From: Halogranum gelatinilyticum
GTDB taxonomy: Archaea; Halobacteriota; Halobacteria; Halobacteriales; Haloferacaceae
Assembly (NCBI RefSeq): GCF_900103715.1
Contig: NZ_FNHL01000003.1
Span: forward strand, 62,001 to 126,000
Length of the DNA stretch: 64,000 nt
Direction of reading: 5' to 3'
Shown here: positions 42,493-50,875 of the stretch, piece by piece
Position numbering within the stretch: the first letter of the stretch is position 1
Layout of the letters: the number at the start of each line of letters is the position of its first letter
Notes under the pieces: generated by a model
Seen by the model: the letters and a program-made list of their open reading frames with translations, nothing else
What the model was told of the DNA's origin: nothing
Database searches by the model: none
Made by a program: the position numbers and the translations under genes

Positions 42493-42789
42493 CTACCGAC
42501 TCTCGCGCTGTTCGGCCTTGTTCATCTCGATGAGCAGCCGGAAGATGGCCTTCACGAGGTTCGAGTCGACCTCGAAATGCGCCGCGTTCGTCCCGGCGCG
42601 TTCCATCACGCGCTCCTCCTGGGACTCGTCGGTCGTCGGCAGGTCCTTCTCGGCTTTGACCTGCGCGACGGTGTCGGCGACGTAGGTCCGCCGGGCGATG
42701 AGTTCGACGATCTCCCGGTCGATGTCTTCGATCTCCTCGCGCAGTTCGTCCAGATTCATCTCTTCGGGTCGTGCTTCGTTCTGTGTCAT
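42493..42789 (-). CDS. aroQ: Chorismate mutase (AroQ class)
   Basis: 98 residues, all helical, from the ATG ending at 42789. It has the AroQ helix pattern NLDELREEIEDIDREIVELIARRTYVADTVAQVK (residues 12-45, with the two active-site Arg and Lys) and MERAGTNAAHFEVDSNLVKAIFRLLIEMNKAEQ. It converts chorismate to prephenate for Phe/Tyr synthesis. It overlaps the shikimate kinase stop by ATGA (42786-42789), so both aromatic enzymes are made from one transcript. Confidence 0.9.
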   Translation of the reverse strand: MTQNEARPEEMNLDELREEIEDIDREIVELIARRTYVADTVAQVKAEKDLPTTDESQEERVMERAGTNAAHFEVDSNLVKAIFRLLIEMNKAEQRESR

Positions 42790-43637
42790 AGGATGCGTGC
42801 TCCGTCGTTCCGTGTGGTGGTCAGCCGTGTCGTGCCGTCTCGTTCGTCCCAGCGGTCCTTCACCGTCTCCAACTGCTCGCGCTCGCCGACGGCGACGACG
42901 CTCGGGCCGGTGCCCGACAGCGAGACGCCGTCGACGTGGGGCATCGCCTCGACCGCGGGGTCCGTCGGAAAGTCCAGTGCGGCCGAGAAGGCCAGCCCGT
43001 TGACCGTCATCGCCTCGCCGTACCGGCCGTCGAGCGCGAGGTCGTAGACGAGATCCGCCATCGGCGCGACGTCGTGACAGCGGTCGACGTCGGCGTCGGC
43101 CGAGAACGCCTGTTCGGGCGGCGTCCAGACGAGGACGTCCCACTCGACGGGTTCGTGCTTGCGCAGGTCGTCCTCGGCGTTGTCGGTGACGGTGACGCCG
43201 CCGAGCATACTCGCCGAGGCGTCGTCGAACGCGCCGGTGACGGTCACACCGGCGTCGCGGGCGGCCTGCACACCGAGGCGACAGGCGGCCTCTCTCGACA
43301 GTTCGTCGGCGGCGTCGAGCGCGTCGAGCGTCGCCAACACGGTCGCGTTCGCGGCCGCGCTGGAACTCTTCAGCCCCGCGGCCATCGGCACGTCGCTCTC
43401 CGTTCGGACGTGGCCGCCCTGGCCGTTGCCGAACTCCTCGACGACGAGTTCGACGCAGCGTTCGATCAGTCGCGTGTCGGCGTCGGGGACGCCGTCGACC
43501 GCGCCGTCGACCGTCCCGGTGTCGTCGAGTTCGACGGTCGCGCGCGTCTCGGCGTCGATGGCGAACGCCGACCCGAAGCCGGTCGCGAGGGCGTTCAACA
43601 CGGTTCCCGCCCCGAGGGCGGCCGCTCGGCCGTTCAT
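42786..43637 (-). CDS. aroK: Archaeal shikimate kinase (GHMP type)
   Basis: 283 residues. This is the archaeal replacement for bacterial AroK, with a GHMP fold: AAALGAGTVLNALATGFGSAFAID at the N-terminus, the ATP loop VPMAAGLKSSSAAANATVLA (residues 84-103), VTGAFDDASASMLGG and GVSLSGTGPSVVAVGE near the end. It phosphorylates shikimate in the chorismate pathway. CCTAAACC 28 bases upstream is its TATA box. The next gene in the operon is chorismate mutase. Confidence 0.92.
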   Translation of the reverse strand: MNGRAAALGAGTVLNALATGFGSAFAIDAETRATVELDDTGTVDGAVDGVPDADTRLIERCVELVVEEFGNGQGGHVRTESDVPMAAGLKSSSAAANATVLATLDALDAADELSREAACRLGVQAARDAGVTVTGAFDDASASMLGGVTVTDNAEDDLRKHEPVEWDVLVWTPPEQAFSADADVDRCHDVAPMADLVYDLALDGRYGEAMTVNGLAFSAALDFPTDPAVEAMPHVDGVSLSGTGPSVVAVGEREQLETVKDRWDERDGTTRLTTTRNDGARIL

Positions 43638-43706
43638 ACGTGGGGACTGCCGTAGACCGGTTTAGGTGTGGCGGTCGGTGCCGTTTTCGCCCGGTCGGAC
43701 AGCAAA

Positions 43707-44375
43707 TCAGCGGTAGGCGACGCGTCGGTAGGCGATGTCGAACGAGAAGCGGCTGTCGTCACTCGACCGGCCCGCTCGGCCGTCGGTCTCGAAGCGGACC
43801 CGCTCGGTGAACTCGTAGGTCTCGCCCGGTGCGAAGCCCTGGTCGACCCGGTTTCGCTCCTCTCTGGGCCACCGTCGTTCGACGTAGCCCGACCCGATCT
43901 CCCGCGGCTCGCCGTCGACGGGGTCGTAACTGACGGTGACGCGGAACTCCAGTTGGGTGAACGTCACGTCGCTCGTGTTCTCCAGTTCGAGACGGACGTC
44001 GACGTAGGTGTAGTAGTCGTCCTGGCGCACCGACAGGCCGCGCTCGACGACCTGGAGCGCGTTCGGCGGCGGCACCGGGACGACCGTCGGCGTCCCGGTC
44101 GGCTCCGACTCGGTGGGCGCGTCGGTCGTCGCGGCGGAGTCGCCGCCGCTCCCGCCACTTCCGCTGCCTCCGTTGCCACCACTGTCTCCCGTCGGCGTCG
44201 CAGTATCCGACCCTCCGTCGCCGTCGCCGCTCCCGGCGTCGCCACCGACGAGCGGTTCCGCCGTCTCAGTGGTCGTCGTGTCCTCTGGCGTCGTCTCACA
44301 GCCAGCGACCGCCACGGCGACGCCCGTGCTCACGAGTCCGAGCAGCCGCCGTCGCGTCGTCCCCCCGTCAGGCAT
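43707..44375 (-). CDS. Tat lipoprotein with FxLYD-like domain
   Basis: 222 residues. TTRRRLLGLVSTGVAVAVAGC is a twin-arginine signal with lipobox (Cys26). Residues 30-95 are a Gly/Ser/Asp/Thr tether. The C-terminal 120 residues form one immunoglobulin-like beta domain (DYYTYVDVRLELENTSDVTFTQLEFRVTVSY, GSGYVERRW, FAPGETYEFTERVRF) of the FxLYD kind common in haloarchaeal lipoproteins. Extracellular; function unknown. ACTTAACT 28 bases ahead of the ATG is its TATA box. Confidence 0.85.
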   Translation of the reverse strand: MPDGGTTRRRLLGLVSTGVAVAVAGCETTPEDTTTTETAEPLVGGDAGSGDGDGGSDTATPTGDSGGNGGSGSGGSGGDSAATTDAPTESEPTGTPTVVPVPPPNALQVVERGLSVRQDDYYTYVDVRLELENTSDVTFTQLEFRVTVSYDPVDGEPREIGSGYVERRWPREERNRVDQGFAPGETYEFTERVRFETDGRAGRSSDDSRFSFDIAYRRVAYR

Positions 44376-44462
44376 ACGGGAGATGGTTTCGGCGGAGTGA
44401 CTTAACTGTACAGTTCGGGGTGGTGTGGAGCGACCCTGTTGTGGTGGTGGTAGTAGTCATCG

Positions 44463-44942
44463 TCATGCGTTCGTCGCCGACCCGAGTACGCCGCCCGCCG
44501 CGCCGACGACGAGCGTCGGGACGCCCGCGACGAGGAGTGTTCCGAAGACCTGTCCGACGCCGTAGACCTGTTCGGTGCCCGCACCCGACAGCCCGGCGAC
44601 GACGCCGCCGACGGCGCAGAGCGCGAGGACGTAGAAGCCGAGGAGCGAGCCGCCACCGGTGACGACGGCCGCAGTGCTGCCGACGGTGTAGCGCGAGCCG
44701 ACGAGGAAGCCGAGCACCCCGGCGAGCACCGGCCCGACGAGGAAGGCCGTCACGGTCGTCTGGACGGCAACGGCGGCGACGAAGACCGGGCCGAAGGTCT
44801 CGGGGGACGCACCGGCGGCGTCCGTCACGAACTGGAGGCGTGCCCAGCCCATCGAGACGTAGGCGGTGAGCGCGAGCCCGACGCCGACGGCGGTGAAGAC
44901 GCCGACGACGAGCGCGAGATGGCTCTTGAGTTGGCCGCGCAT
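44463..44942 (-). CDS. Integral membrane protein, four to five helices
   Basis: 159 residues, hydrophobic throughout: segments near residues 8-30, 48-66, 70-92, 96-125, 132-154, rich in Gly/Val/Ala. No charged signature or known family seen. Its ATG overlaps the stop of the upstream lipoprotein gene (TGATG at 44942), so the two products are made together and may form a complex: a membrane base with an extracellular lipoprotein. Confidence 0.8.
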   Translation of the reverse strand: MRGQLKSHLALVVGVFTAVGVGLALTAYVSMGWARLQFVTDAAGASPETFGPVFVAAVAVQTTVTAFLVGPVLAGVLGFLVGSRYTVGSTAAVVTGGGSLLGFYVLALCAVGGVVAGLSGAGTEQVYGVGQVFGTLLVAGVPTLVVGAAGGVLGSATNA

Positions 44943-46099
44943 CACTGCCACAGCCACGTGTGCTCGAACGGGACGCTCCAGTCGACGCGCTCCTCCCACG
45001 CCGTCAGCGACGGCGCGGCGGTGAGCACGTACGGTCCGGCCTGAACGAGGAAGGCGTAGAGCGCGTCGTCGGGTTCGCGGGCGTAGACCCGTCGCCACGC
45101 CGTCGACCCGAAGTCGTAGCTGCCTTCCTGGGTGAGCGGGCCAGCGAGCAACGCGTCGACGGCAGCGGTCGCCTCGGCGACGCCTGCGTACTCCTGAACG
45201 TAGAGTTCGTTGCCGTCGAGGCGACCCGCGTTGCCCCGGCGGAAGCCGTCGGGCAGCAGGCGGGCGACGAGGACCGTCTCGTCGACCCGTCCCTCGGCGT
45301 AGCCGAACGGGACGAACGCCTCGGCCGTGTCGACGCCCTCGGCGTCGGCGGCGGGCGTGCTGGAGAAGTCGCGGCGGCCGTCGGCGGTGCCGCTGTAGGC
45401 GTAGGCCCGAAAGCCCGTCGCGAGGTGGGAGACGCCGAGCAACAGCCGCTCGTCGTCGTCGGTCGGCGCGCCCGCCGCGAGCCGGACCAGCCGGTTCTGA
45501 ATCGGGCCGTCCGAGAGCACCTCGTCGACGAAGGTGTCGGTCGTCCGGGCGGTGTAGAAGCCGCGCCAGCGGGTCAGTTCCTCCCGTGCGCGGTCCATGT
45601 CGCCGCGGGCGACGAACTTCCGGGTGACTGAGCTGTGGTAGTCGTTCTCGTCGGCGACCGTGTTGTGTAGCCCGAAATGCGGGGCGAGCGCGGTCTCGAC
45701 GGTCCCGGTGACTTCACCGAGGTTGTCGTCGACCCAGTCGAGCGTCTCGCCGTCGAGCGTCGCCTGCGACTCGGCTTCCTCGACGACGGCGGCACCGCGA
45801 CGCATCGCCGCTTTCGTCGTCGCAATGGCGGCGTCGTAGTCGCGGGCGAACCACGCGATCTCGTCGACGACGCGGCCGGTCGCATCGGCGAGGGCGGGGT
45901 TCGGAACCGACCGCGTCGTCGACTCGTTGGCACTGGCGTCGGTCTCGTCGTCCGACTGGACCGCCTGCGCGCCGTCACCGACGGCGTCGGGCGCGCCCTC
46001 CGCGGGATAGCGGACGTTCGAGCCGCCGCCGAGACAGCCCGCCGTCGCCGACCCTGCGGCGAGTGCGGCTGCCAACAGCCTGCGTCGAGAGAGAGTCAT
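44942..46099 (-). CDS. Tat lipoprotein of unknown function, coupled to membrane protein
   Basis: 385 residues from the ATG ending at 46099. TLSRRRLLAAALAAGSATAGC is a twin-arginine signal with lipobox. The remaining domain is mixed and acidic, with no motif I recognise; the stretch EIAWFARDYDAAIATTKAAM suggests long helices, and VDWSVPFEHTWLWQ ends the protein. ATAAATAT 28 bases upstream is a TATA box, making the mRNA leaderless. It forms an operon with the membrane protein that follows. Confidence 0.82.
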   Translation of the reverse strand: MTLSRRRLLAAALAAGSATAGCLGGGSNVRYPAEGAPDAVGDGAQAVQSDDETDASANESTTRSVPNPALADATGRVVDEIAWFARDYDAAIATTKAAMRRGAAVVEEAESQATLDGETLDWVDDNLGEVTGTVETALAPHFGLHNTVADENDYHSSVTRKFVARGDMDRAREELTRWRGFYTARTTDTFVDEVLSDGPIQNRLVRLAAGAPTDDDERLLLGVSHLATGFRAYAYSGTADGRRDFSSTPAADAEGVDTAEAFVPFGYAEGRVDETVLVARLLPDGFRRGNAGRLDGNELYVQEYAGVAEATAAVDALLAGPLTQEGSYDFGSTAWRRVYAREPDDALYAFLVQAGPYVLTAAPSLTAWEERVDWSVPFEHTWLWQ

Positions 46100-46123
46100 A
46101 CCGTCTGACACGGCGCGAAGCCG

Positions 46124-46131
46124 ATAAATAT
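46124..46131 (-). promoter_or_regulatory. TATA box of lipoprotein/membrane-protein operon
   Basis: ATATTTAT on the minus strand, 28 bases from the ATG ending at 46099. Confidence 0.6.
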
Positions 46132-46193
46132 GTTGGGCCGAAGCCGGTGGACGAGACGCGACGCTTTTCCCCGCGCCGTGGAAACCACAATCC

Positions 46194-46625
46194 ATGAGCG
46201 CACGCAACGACGTCTCGCCGAGCACTCTCGGCGTCGAACTCCGCGAGGAGGGCGTTGTCGTCGAGTATCTCGACGGCCGGACGACCCTCTACCGCGGTGC
46301 CCCGCAGAAAGTCACCGACACGCTGACCACCGGGCCGGGCAAGGAGACGCACATCCTCGTCACCGACCCGACGGAGACCGAGGGCGTGCTCATCTACGTC
46401 AACGACCTCAAGACGCACGACGACATCCTCGACGGGAGCGGCGTCGGCCGCGTCATCCTGGACCAGGGCGAAGAGGAGGAGCTGTTCCCCGGCGTCGTCG
46501 TCCGCCGGACGGGCGGGATGCGCAACGAGGTCGAGGCCGACCCCGAGGTCGCTCGCGGCCGCGTCTTCGCCTTCGTCGAGGACGACTGGGGCGAGGAGAG
46601 CTACGAGTTCGTCGCCGAGGACTGA
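46194..46625 (+). CDS. Conserved haloarchaeal protein (DUF5796-like)
   Basis: 143 residues, soluble, acidic, beta-rich (GVELREEGVVVEYLDGRTTLYRG, THILVTDPTETEGVLIYVNDL, RGRVFAFVEDDWGEESYEF). No catalytic motif. It matches small proteins restricted to haloarchaea that I recall as DUF5796. A CGCTTTTCC element 29 bases upstream suggests a leaderless mRNA. A 77-residue gene follows after one base. Confidence 0.8.
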   Translation: MSARNDVSPSTLGVELREEGVVVEYLDGRTTLYRGAPQKVTDTLTTGPGKETHILVTDPTETEGVLIYVNDLKTHDDILDGSGVGRVILDQGEEEELFPGVVVRRTGGMRNEVEADPEVARGRVFAFVEDDWGEESYEFVAED

Positions 46626-46626
46626 G

Positions 46627-46860
46627 ATGGCACTGGCTAAGCAGTGGCGCGACCTCTCTCGGAAGACGGTCGCCCGCGCGCCGGACCGCCCCGGCTACTA
46701 CGAACTCGGCGACGACGAGGGAACCGTCGTCGACAGCGGTACGGGCGTCCTCCGCGACTCGCTGAAGGACGCGCTGGCCTACAGCCGTGCCAGCAAGGTC
46801 CGGTGGGTCGAGGCGACGTCGCTCGACCACGCCGAGCGGCTGGCCGAGGAACACGAGTAG
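46627..46860 (+). CDS. Small protein resembling a reduced GIY-YIG fold
   Basis: 77 residues. PGYYELGDDEGTVVDSGTGVLRDSLKDAL (residues 23-51) follows the GIY-YIG layout: first motif GYY, second-motif position VDSG in place of YIG, then a conserved Arg; and AERLAEEHE ends with the Glu position. The second catalytic Tyr is missing, so nuclease activity is doubtful. It begins one base after the DUF5796-like gene, so it is translated with it. I recall such haloarchaeal proteins as DUF7508. Confidence 0.7.
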   Translation: MALAKQWRDLSRKTVARAPDRPGYYELGDDEGTVVDSGTGVLRDSLKDALAYSRASKVRWVEATSLDHAERLAEEHE

Positions 46861-46961
46861 CCCGGTGTCGACGAGACCGATGTCGACGAAACTACGTCGA
46901 CGAGACCAGTGTCAACGAACCCAGCGTCGACGAAATCGGTGTCGGCGACGCAGTACCCCTA

Positions 46962-47096
46962 TCACCAGCAGTACGACGGCAAGTCTCCTGCACACCACTC
47001 CTCGTGCTGTTCGGCGTCCAATTTGGTGGCGAGGACTAGTCCACACTTCTCACAGCGGTACCACGTCGTCTGCTCGACCTGTGTCGCGGCAACCAT
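46962..47096 (-). CDS. 44-residue C2HC zinc-finger protein
   Basis: Short gene on the minus strand, ATG ending at 47096 and TGA at 46962. After MVAATQVEQTTWYR the product has CEKC (Cys15, Cys18), then His31 and Cys35 (H-x3-C), then GDLPSYCW. C-x2-C-x12-H-x3-C is a complete zinc knuckle. It looks like the small haloarchaeal zinc-finger proteins I recall as DUF7128 (TWYxCExCGLxF...HEE.C). Such micro-proteins are frequent in Haloferax and affect adaptation and biofilm in some cases; this one's role is unknown. Confidence 0.75.
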   Translation of the reverse strand: MVAATQVEQTTWYRCEKCGLVLATKLDAEQHEEWCAGDLPSYCW

Positions 47097-47142
47097 GGTA
47101 TGAGATGAGCTAGCACGGGAGATAGCCGCTCTGCTGTTGCGG

Positions 47143-47238
47143 CGGACAGTCTGGGAGGATGAGCGGTCCCACGACGGACAGTCTGGGAGAACAATCTATC
47201 CCACAGCGGACAGTCCGCGGGGACAGTCTGTCCCACGG
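47143..47238. repeat. Three exact-period 32-bp repeats upstream of cdc48
   Basis: Units begin CGGACAGT at 47143, 47175 and 47207 and each ends near TCCCA. Units 1 and 2 share CGGACAGTCTGGGAG. Unit 3 contains the palindrome GGACAGTCTGTCC (47221-47233). They lie 65-160 bases ahead of the Cdc48 ATG. Confidence 0.75.
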
Positions 47239-47302
47239 TGAATCGCCGACGTCGCCCCGACGCTGGGGAAGGGTAAAGGCCCGGCCACGCCAAGCCGGTG
47301 CC

Positions 47303-49483
47303 ATGAGCGACGACACGGCCCTCCAACTCACCGTACGGGGTGCGGAGAAGCGCGACGCCGGGCGGGGTATCGCCCGCCTGCCGGAGACGGCCCGGCAGCG
47401 ACTCGGCGTCCTCTCCGGCGACACGGTGGTCATCGAGGGCGAGCGCGAGACGGTGGCGAAAGTCTGGCCCGCTCGCGGGGCCGACGACGGCAGCATCCAG
47501 GTCGACGCCGACACCCGGATGAACGCGGGCGTCAAGATCGGCGAGACGGTCCGTATCCGTCGGCAGGCGGTCGAGGAAGCCGTCCGCGTGACGCTCGCCG
47601 CCCCCGACGACCTCGGCTTCGACGACAGCGACCTCGTCCGACAGAGCGTCAAACAGGACCTGTTGGACCGGCCGCTTCACCAGGGCGAGCGCGTCCGTAT
47701 CGAGCGATTGGGTGGGAGTGCGTTCGTCGTCACGAAGACCGTTCCCGACGGCACCGTCCGCGTCACCGAGGATACGACCGTGACCGTCACGCGGTCGTCG
47801 GGGTCGAGCGCGTCGGAGACCGTCGGCAAGGCCGTCGAGCGCGTCACCGGCGGGTCCTCGAAACCGAACGCCGAAGACCGCACGGGCGTCACCTACGAGG
47901 ACATCGGTGGACTCGACGACGAACTGGACCTCGTCCGCGAGATGATCGAACTGCCGCTGTCGGAGCCGGAGGTGTTCGCCCGCCTCGGCATCGAGCCGCC
48001 GAAGGGCGTTCTCCTGCACGGGCCGCCGGGGACAGGGAAGACGCTCATCGCCAAGGCCGTCGCCAACGAGGTCGACGCGACGTTTCTCACCATCTCGGGG
48101 CCCGAGATCATGTCGAAGTACAAGGGCGAATCCGAGGAAAAATTGAGAGAAAAGTTCGAGGAGGCCGAGGCGAACGCGCCAGCCATCGTCTTTTTCGACG
48201 AGATCGACTCCATCGCGGGCAAACGCGAGGACGGCGGCGACGTCGAGAACCGCGTCGTCGGCCAGCTGCTGACGCTGATGGACGGACTGGACGCCCGCGG
48301 CGACGTCATCGTCATCGGCGCGACGAACCGGGTGGACTCGCTGGACCCCGCGCTCCGCCGTGGCGGCCGCTTCGACCGCGAGATCGAGATCGGCGTGCCC
48401 GGTGAGACGGGGCGACGTGAGATTCTGGACGTCCACACGCGCCGGATGCCGCTGGCCGAGGACGTCGACGTCGGCCGCATCGCCTCGCGGACGCACGGCT
48501 TCGTCGGCGCGGACCTCGAATCGCTCGCCAAGGAGGCGGCGATGACCGCGCTGCGTCGCGTGCGCCGGGAGGGCGAGCGGGTCGCGCTGGACGAACTGGA
48601 GGTGCTGCGCGCCGACTTCGAGGCCGCGATGGCCTCCGTCGAGCCGAGCGCGATGCGCGAGTACGTCGCCGAGACGCCGACGACGACGTTCGAGAACGTC
48701 GGTGGCTTGCAGGACGCCAAAGACACCCTCGAACGCGCCGTCACGTGGCCCTTGACCTACGGGCCGCTGTTCGAGTCCGCCAACACCGCCCCGCCGTCGG
48801 GTGTCCTGCTCTACGGGCCGCCCGGCACGGGCAAGACGCTCTTGGCGCGGGCTATCGCGGGCGAGAGCGGCGTCAACTTCATCCACGTCGCCGGGCCGGA
48901 ACTGCTGGACAGATACGTCGGCGAGTCCGAGAAAGCCGTCCGCGAGGTCTTCGAACGCGCCCGACAGGCCGCGCCAGCCATCGTCTTCTTCGACGAGATC
49001 GACGCCGTCGCGACCGACCGCGACAGCATGGGCAGCGACTCGGGCGTCGGCGAGCGCGTCGTCTCCCAACTTCTCACTGAACTGGACCGCCTGACCGACA
49101 ACCCCAACTTGGTCGTCCTTGCGGCCACCAACCGCCGCGACGCGCTCGACCCGGCTCTCCTGCGTCCCGGCCGGCTCGAATCGCACGTCGAGGTGCCCGC
49201 GCCGGACCACGACGCCCGGCGGGCGATTCTGGACGTCCACACCCGCGACAAGCCCGTTGACGACGACGTCGACCTCGACGACCTCGCAGGGCAGCTGGAG
49301 GGCTACTCCGGTGCCGACCTGACGGCAGTCTGTCGAGAGGCCGCCATGTCGGCGATTCGGGAAGTCGCCGACGCCTACGAGACGCCCGAAGAGGCCAACG
49401 AGCACCGCGACGAGGTGCTGATCACGCGGGAGCACTTCGACCGGGCAGTCGAGTCGGTGCGGCCGTCACTCGGGGCGATCTAG
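47303..49483 (+). CDS. cdc48: Cdc48/VAT family AAA+ ATPase
   Basis: 726 residues from the ATG at 47303. N-domain (double-psi barrel, residues 1-180) followed by two AAA modules: D1 with GPPGTGKT and [10 protein letters not shown], and D2 with GPPGTGKT and [10 protein letters not shown]; both have second-region-of-homology arginines ([14 protein letters not shown]). This hexameric unfoldase segregates proteins for the proteasome. Linker [25 protein letters not shown] near residues 165-190 is longer than in VAT, suggesting the haloarchaeal Cdc48c/d type. No HbYX tail: it ends SLGAI. A GGGTAAAGG element 28 bases upstream may be its TATA box. Confidence 0.92.
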   Translation: MSDDTALQLTVRGAEKRDAGRGIARLPETARQRLGVLSGDTVVIEGERETVAKVWPARGADDGSIQVDADTRMNAGVKIGETVRIRRQAVEEAVRVTLAAPDDLGFDDSDLVRQSVKQDLLDRPLHQGERVRIERLGGSAFVVTKTVPDGTVRVTEDTTVTVTRSSGSSASETVGKAVERVTGGSSKPNAEDRTGVTYEDIGGLDDELDLVREMIELPLSEPEVFARLGIEPPKGVLLHGPPGTGKTLIAKAVANEVDATFLTISGPEIMSKYKGESEEKLREKFEEAEANAPAIVFFDEIDSIAGKREDGGDVENRVVGQLLTLMDGLDARGDVIVIGATNRVDSLDPALRRGGRFDREIEIGVPGETGRREILDVHTRRMPLAEDVDVGRIASRTHGFVGADLESLAKEAAMTALRRVRREGERVALDELEVLRADFEAAMASVEPSAMREYVAETPTTTFENVGGLQDAKDTLERAVTWPLTYGPLFESANTAPPSGVLLYGPPGTGKTLLARAIAGESGVNFIHVAGPELLDRYVGESEKAVREVFERARQAAPAIVFFDEIDAVATDRDSMGSDSGVGERVVSQLLTELDRLTDNPNLVVLAATNRRDALDPALLRPGRLESHVEVPAPDHDARRAILDVHTRDKPVDDDVDLDDLAGQLEGYSGADLTAVCREAAMSAIREVADAYETPEEANEHRDEVLITREHFDRAVESVRPSLGAI

Positions 49484-49494
49484 GTCGCCCGACG

Positions 49495-50211
49495 TCACTT
49501 CTCCAAGACGGCGCAGTAGTGGCCGCCGTCGCGCTCGTGGACGTCCCTCACCGTCCACGGCGTTCCGACGGTTGCGTCCTGCAGTCTGTCGGGTCCGAAC
49601 AACACGAACGAGAGCGTCCGCCCGACCAGCCGCTCGCCGTCGCGCTCGTACTCGAAGTGGAAGGCGCGGCGGGCGACGCCCTCGCGCAGGTCGGAGCGGT
49701 AGCCCACCATCGTGTCGGTGTCGACGTGGCGGGGATCGTAGCCGTCGACGACGGCAGTACCCTCCCCGTCGGTGACGACCGCGAGATTCGCGAGGATCGC
49801 CGAAACGCCCGCCAACGACCCCGCGAGGCCGAGTTGCGTTCCCCACATCCAGACCGAGCGGAAGCTGTCGCGGGCGAAGGGAAGAGCGAACATATCGGCG
49901 ACAACGGCGACTTCGACACCGCGCTCGCGGGCGGCGGCCACGGCCCCAGGGCTGACGTCGGCGGCGACGCATTCTCCTCGACTTTGCAAGTAGAGTGCGT
50001 GGTTGCCCGCGCCACAGCCGAGGTCGAGTACCGGCCCGTCGAGCGAGTCGAGCAGCCGCCGCGTCGGCTCGGGCCACCGCTGTGGGTCGCCGAAGTAGTT
50101 CTCACGAACCTGACCGTCGGCCGTCTCCGCGCCGTCGACGTAGCGACACGGCCCGCGGAGACCGCCGCGCTGGTAGTCGAGCATCGCCAGTCCGAGCGCG
50201 TCTGTGGGCAT
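49495..50211 (-). CDS. SAM-dependent methyltransferase
   Basis: 238 residues. SAM motif I is VLDLGCGAGNHALYL (residues 61-75), then CVAADVSPGAVAAARERG (motif II acidic) and ADMFALPFARDSFRSVWMWG (motif IV). Class I Rossmann methyltransferase of the UbiE/Methyltransf_11 type. The N-terminal segment MLDYQRGGLRGPCRYVDG may bind the substrate, which is unknown. It lies alone, convergent with cdc48. Confidence 0.87.
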   Translation of the reverse strand: MPTDALGLAMLDYQRGGLRGPCRYVDGAETADGQVRENYFGDPQRWPEPTRRLLDSLDGPVLDLGCGAGNHALYLQSRGECVAADVSPGAVAAARERGVEVAVVADMFALPFARDSFRSVWMWGTQLGLAGSLAGVSAILANLAVVTDGEGTAVVDGYDPRHVDTDTMVGYRSDLREGVARRAFHFEYERDGERLVGRTLSFVLFGPDRLQDATVGTPWTVRDVHERDGGHYCAVLEK

Positions 50212-50327
50212 GGTGTCACAGTCGATACCACACGTAATAAATCTGTCACGACGCTACGTGATAGCATTACGTGGGCTGTCGGTCGGTCCGCTCGTGGCGG
50301 CCGCGTCCCGCGGTCGCATCGCCGCCG

Positions 50328-50337
50328 GATATATGAG
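50328..50337 (+). promoter_or_regulatory. TATA box of gene at 50361
   Basis: GATATATGAG, centred 29 bases before the ATG at 50361, favouring it over the ATG at 50349. Confidence 0.6.
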
Positions 50338-50360
50338 GGTGCGTCACCGTGTGTCGGACA

Positions 50361-50753
50361 ATGGAGAACCAGTTACTCCCCGACAAGGCGAAGGACCGCC
50401 TGACACGCACCTGCCGAACCGCCGTCGGCGACAGCCTCCGGTCGCTCACGTACATCAACCGGTTCGACTACGAGCAGGTCTATCTGCGTGAGGACCTCGA
50501 ACGCGACGCCGACCTCAACTCCTTCATCGGTAACGAATGGCACGACTTCAAGATGACCCAGGACGCCTACCGCGGCTCCGAGTTGGGCGACTACCGCTAC
50601 ACGATTCGCGTCTTCGAGAACGGCTATCTCGTCCGCATCACCATCGAGGACTCCGGCGTGTTCATCACGACCGACGGCATCACCATGCAGGACTTCGAAG
50701 CCCTGTCGCAGGCGGTCGAGGGCGTCCTCGACGAATGGGCCGTCGCCGAGTGA
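50361..50753 (+). CDS. Small conserved haloarchaeal protein, paralogue of 30399
   Basis: 130 residues from the ATG at 50361 (MENQLLPDKAK). Soluble. Shares with 30399-30782 the helix TxxxxVGDxLRxLTY, the YxQVY strand, and the pattern Y-T-I-R-V-F-E-N-G with a following helix ending at the C-terminus. I recall the group as DUF7522. It precedes the PAS/kinase-like gene by 122 bases on the same strand, so a signalling role is possible but unproven. Confidence 0.78.
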   Translation: MENQLLPDKAKDRLTRTCRTAVGDSLRSLTYINRFDYEQVYLREDLERDADLNSFIGNEWHDFKMTQDAYRGSELGDYRYTIRVFENGYLVRITIEDSGVFITTDGITMQDFEALSQAVEGVLDEWAVAE

Positions 50754-50875
50754 CCACGGGCGAGTGAGCACAGGCGAGTGAGAGACAGCCGCGACGGCGG
50801 CGGCTTCGGCGTCGAATAAGTGCCTGAGCCAGGGTGAGCGTCTGAGCCAAGTAGTTTGCACGCGTAGGAGTTCGT

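Noticed and set aside
47143-47238. CRISPR-like repeats before cdc48
   Set aside because: Exact 32-bp direct repeat without spacers, only three units, and no cas genes nearby.
47036-49435. A 799-residue minus-strand frame opposite cdc48
   Set aside because: Antisense shadow of a clearly conserved AAA+ ATPase; no motif and no promoter.
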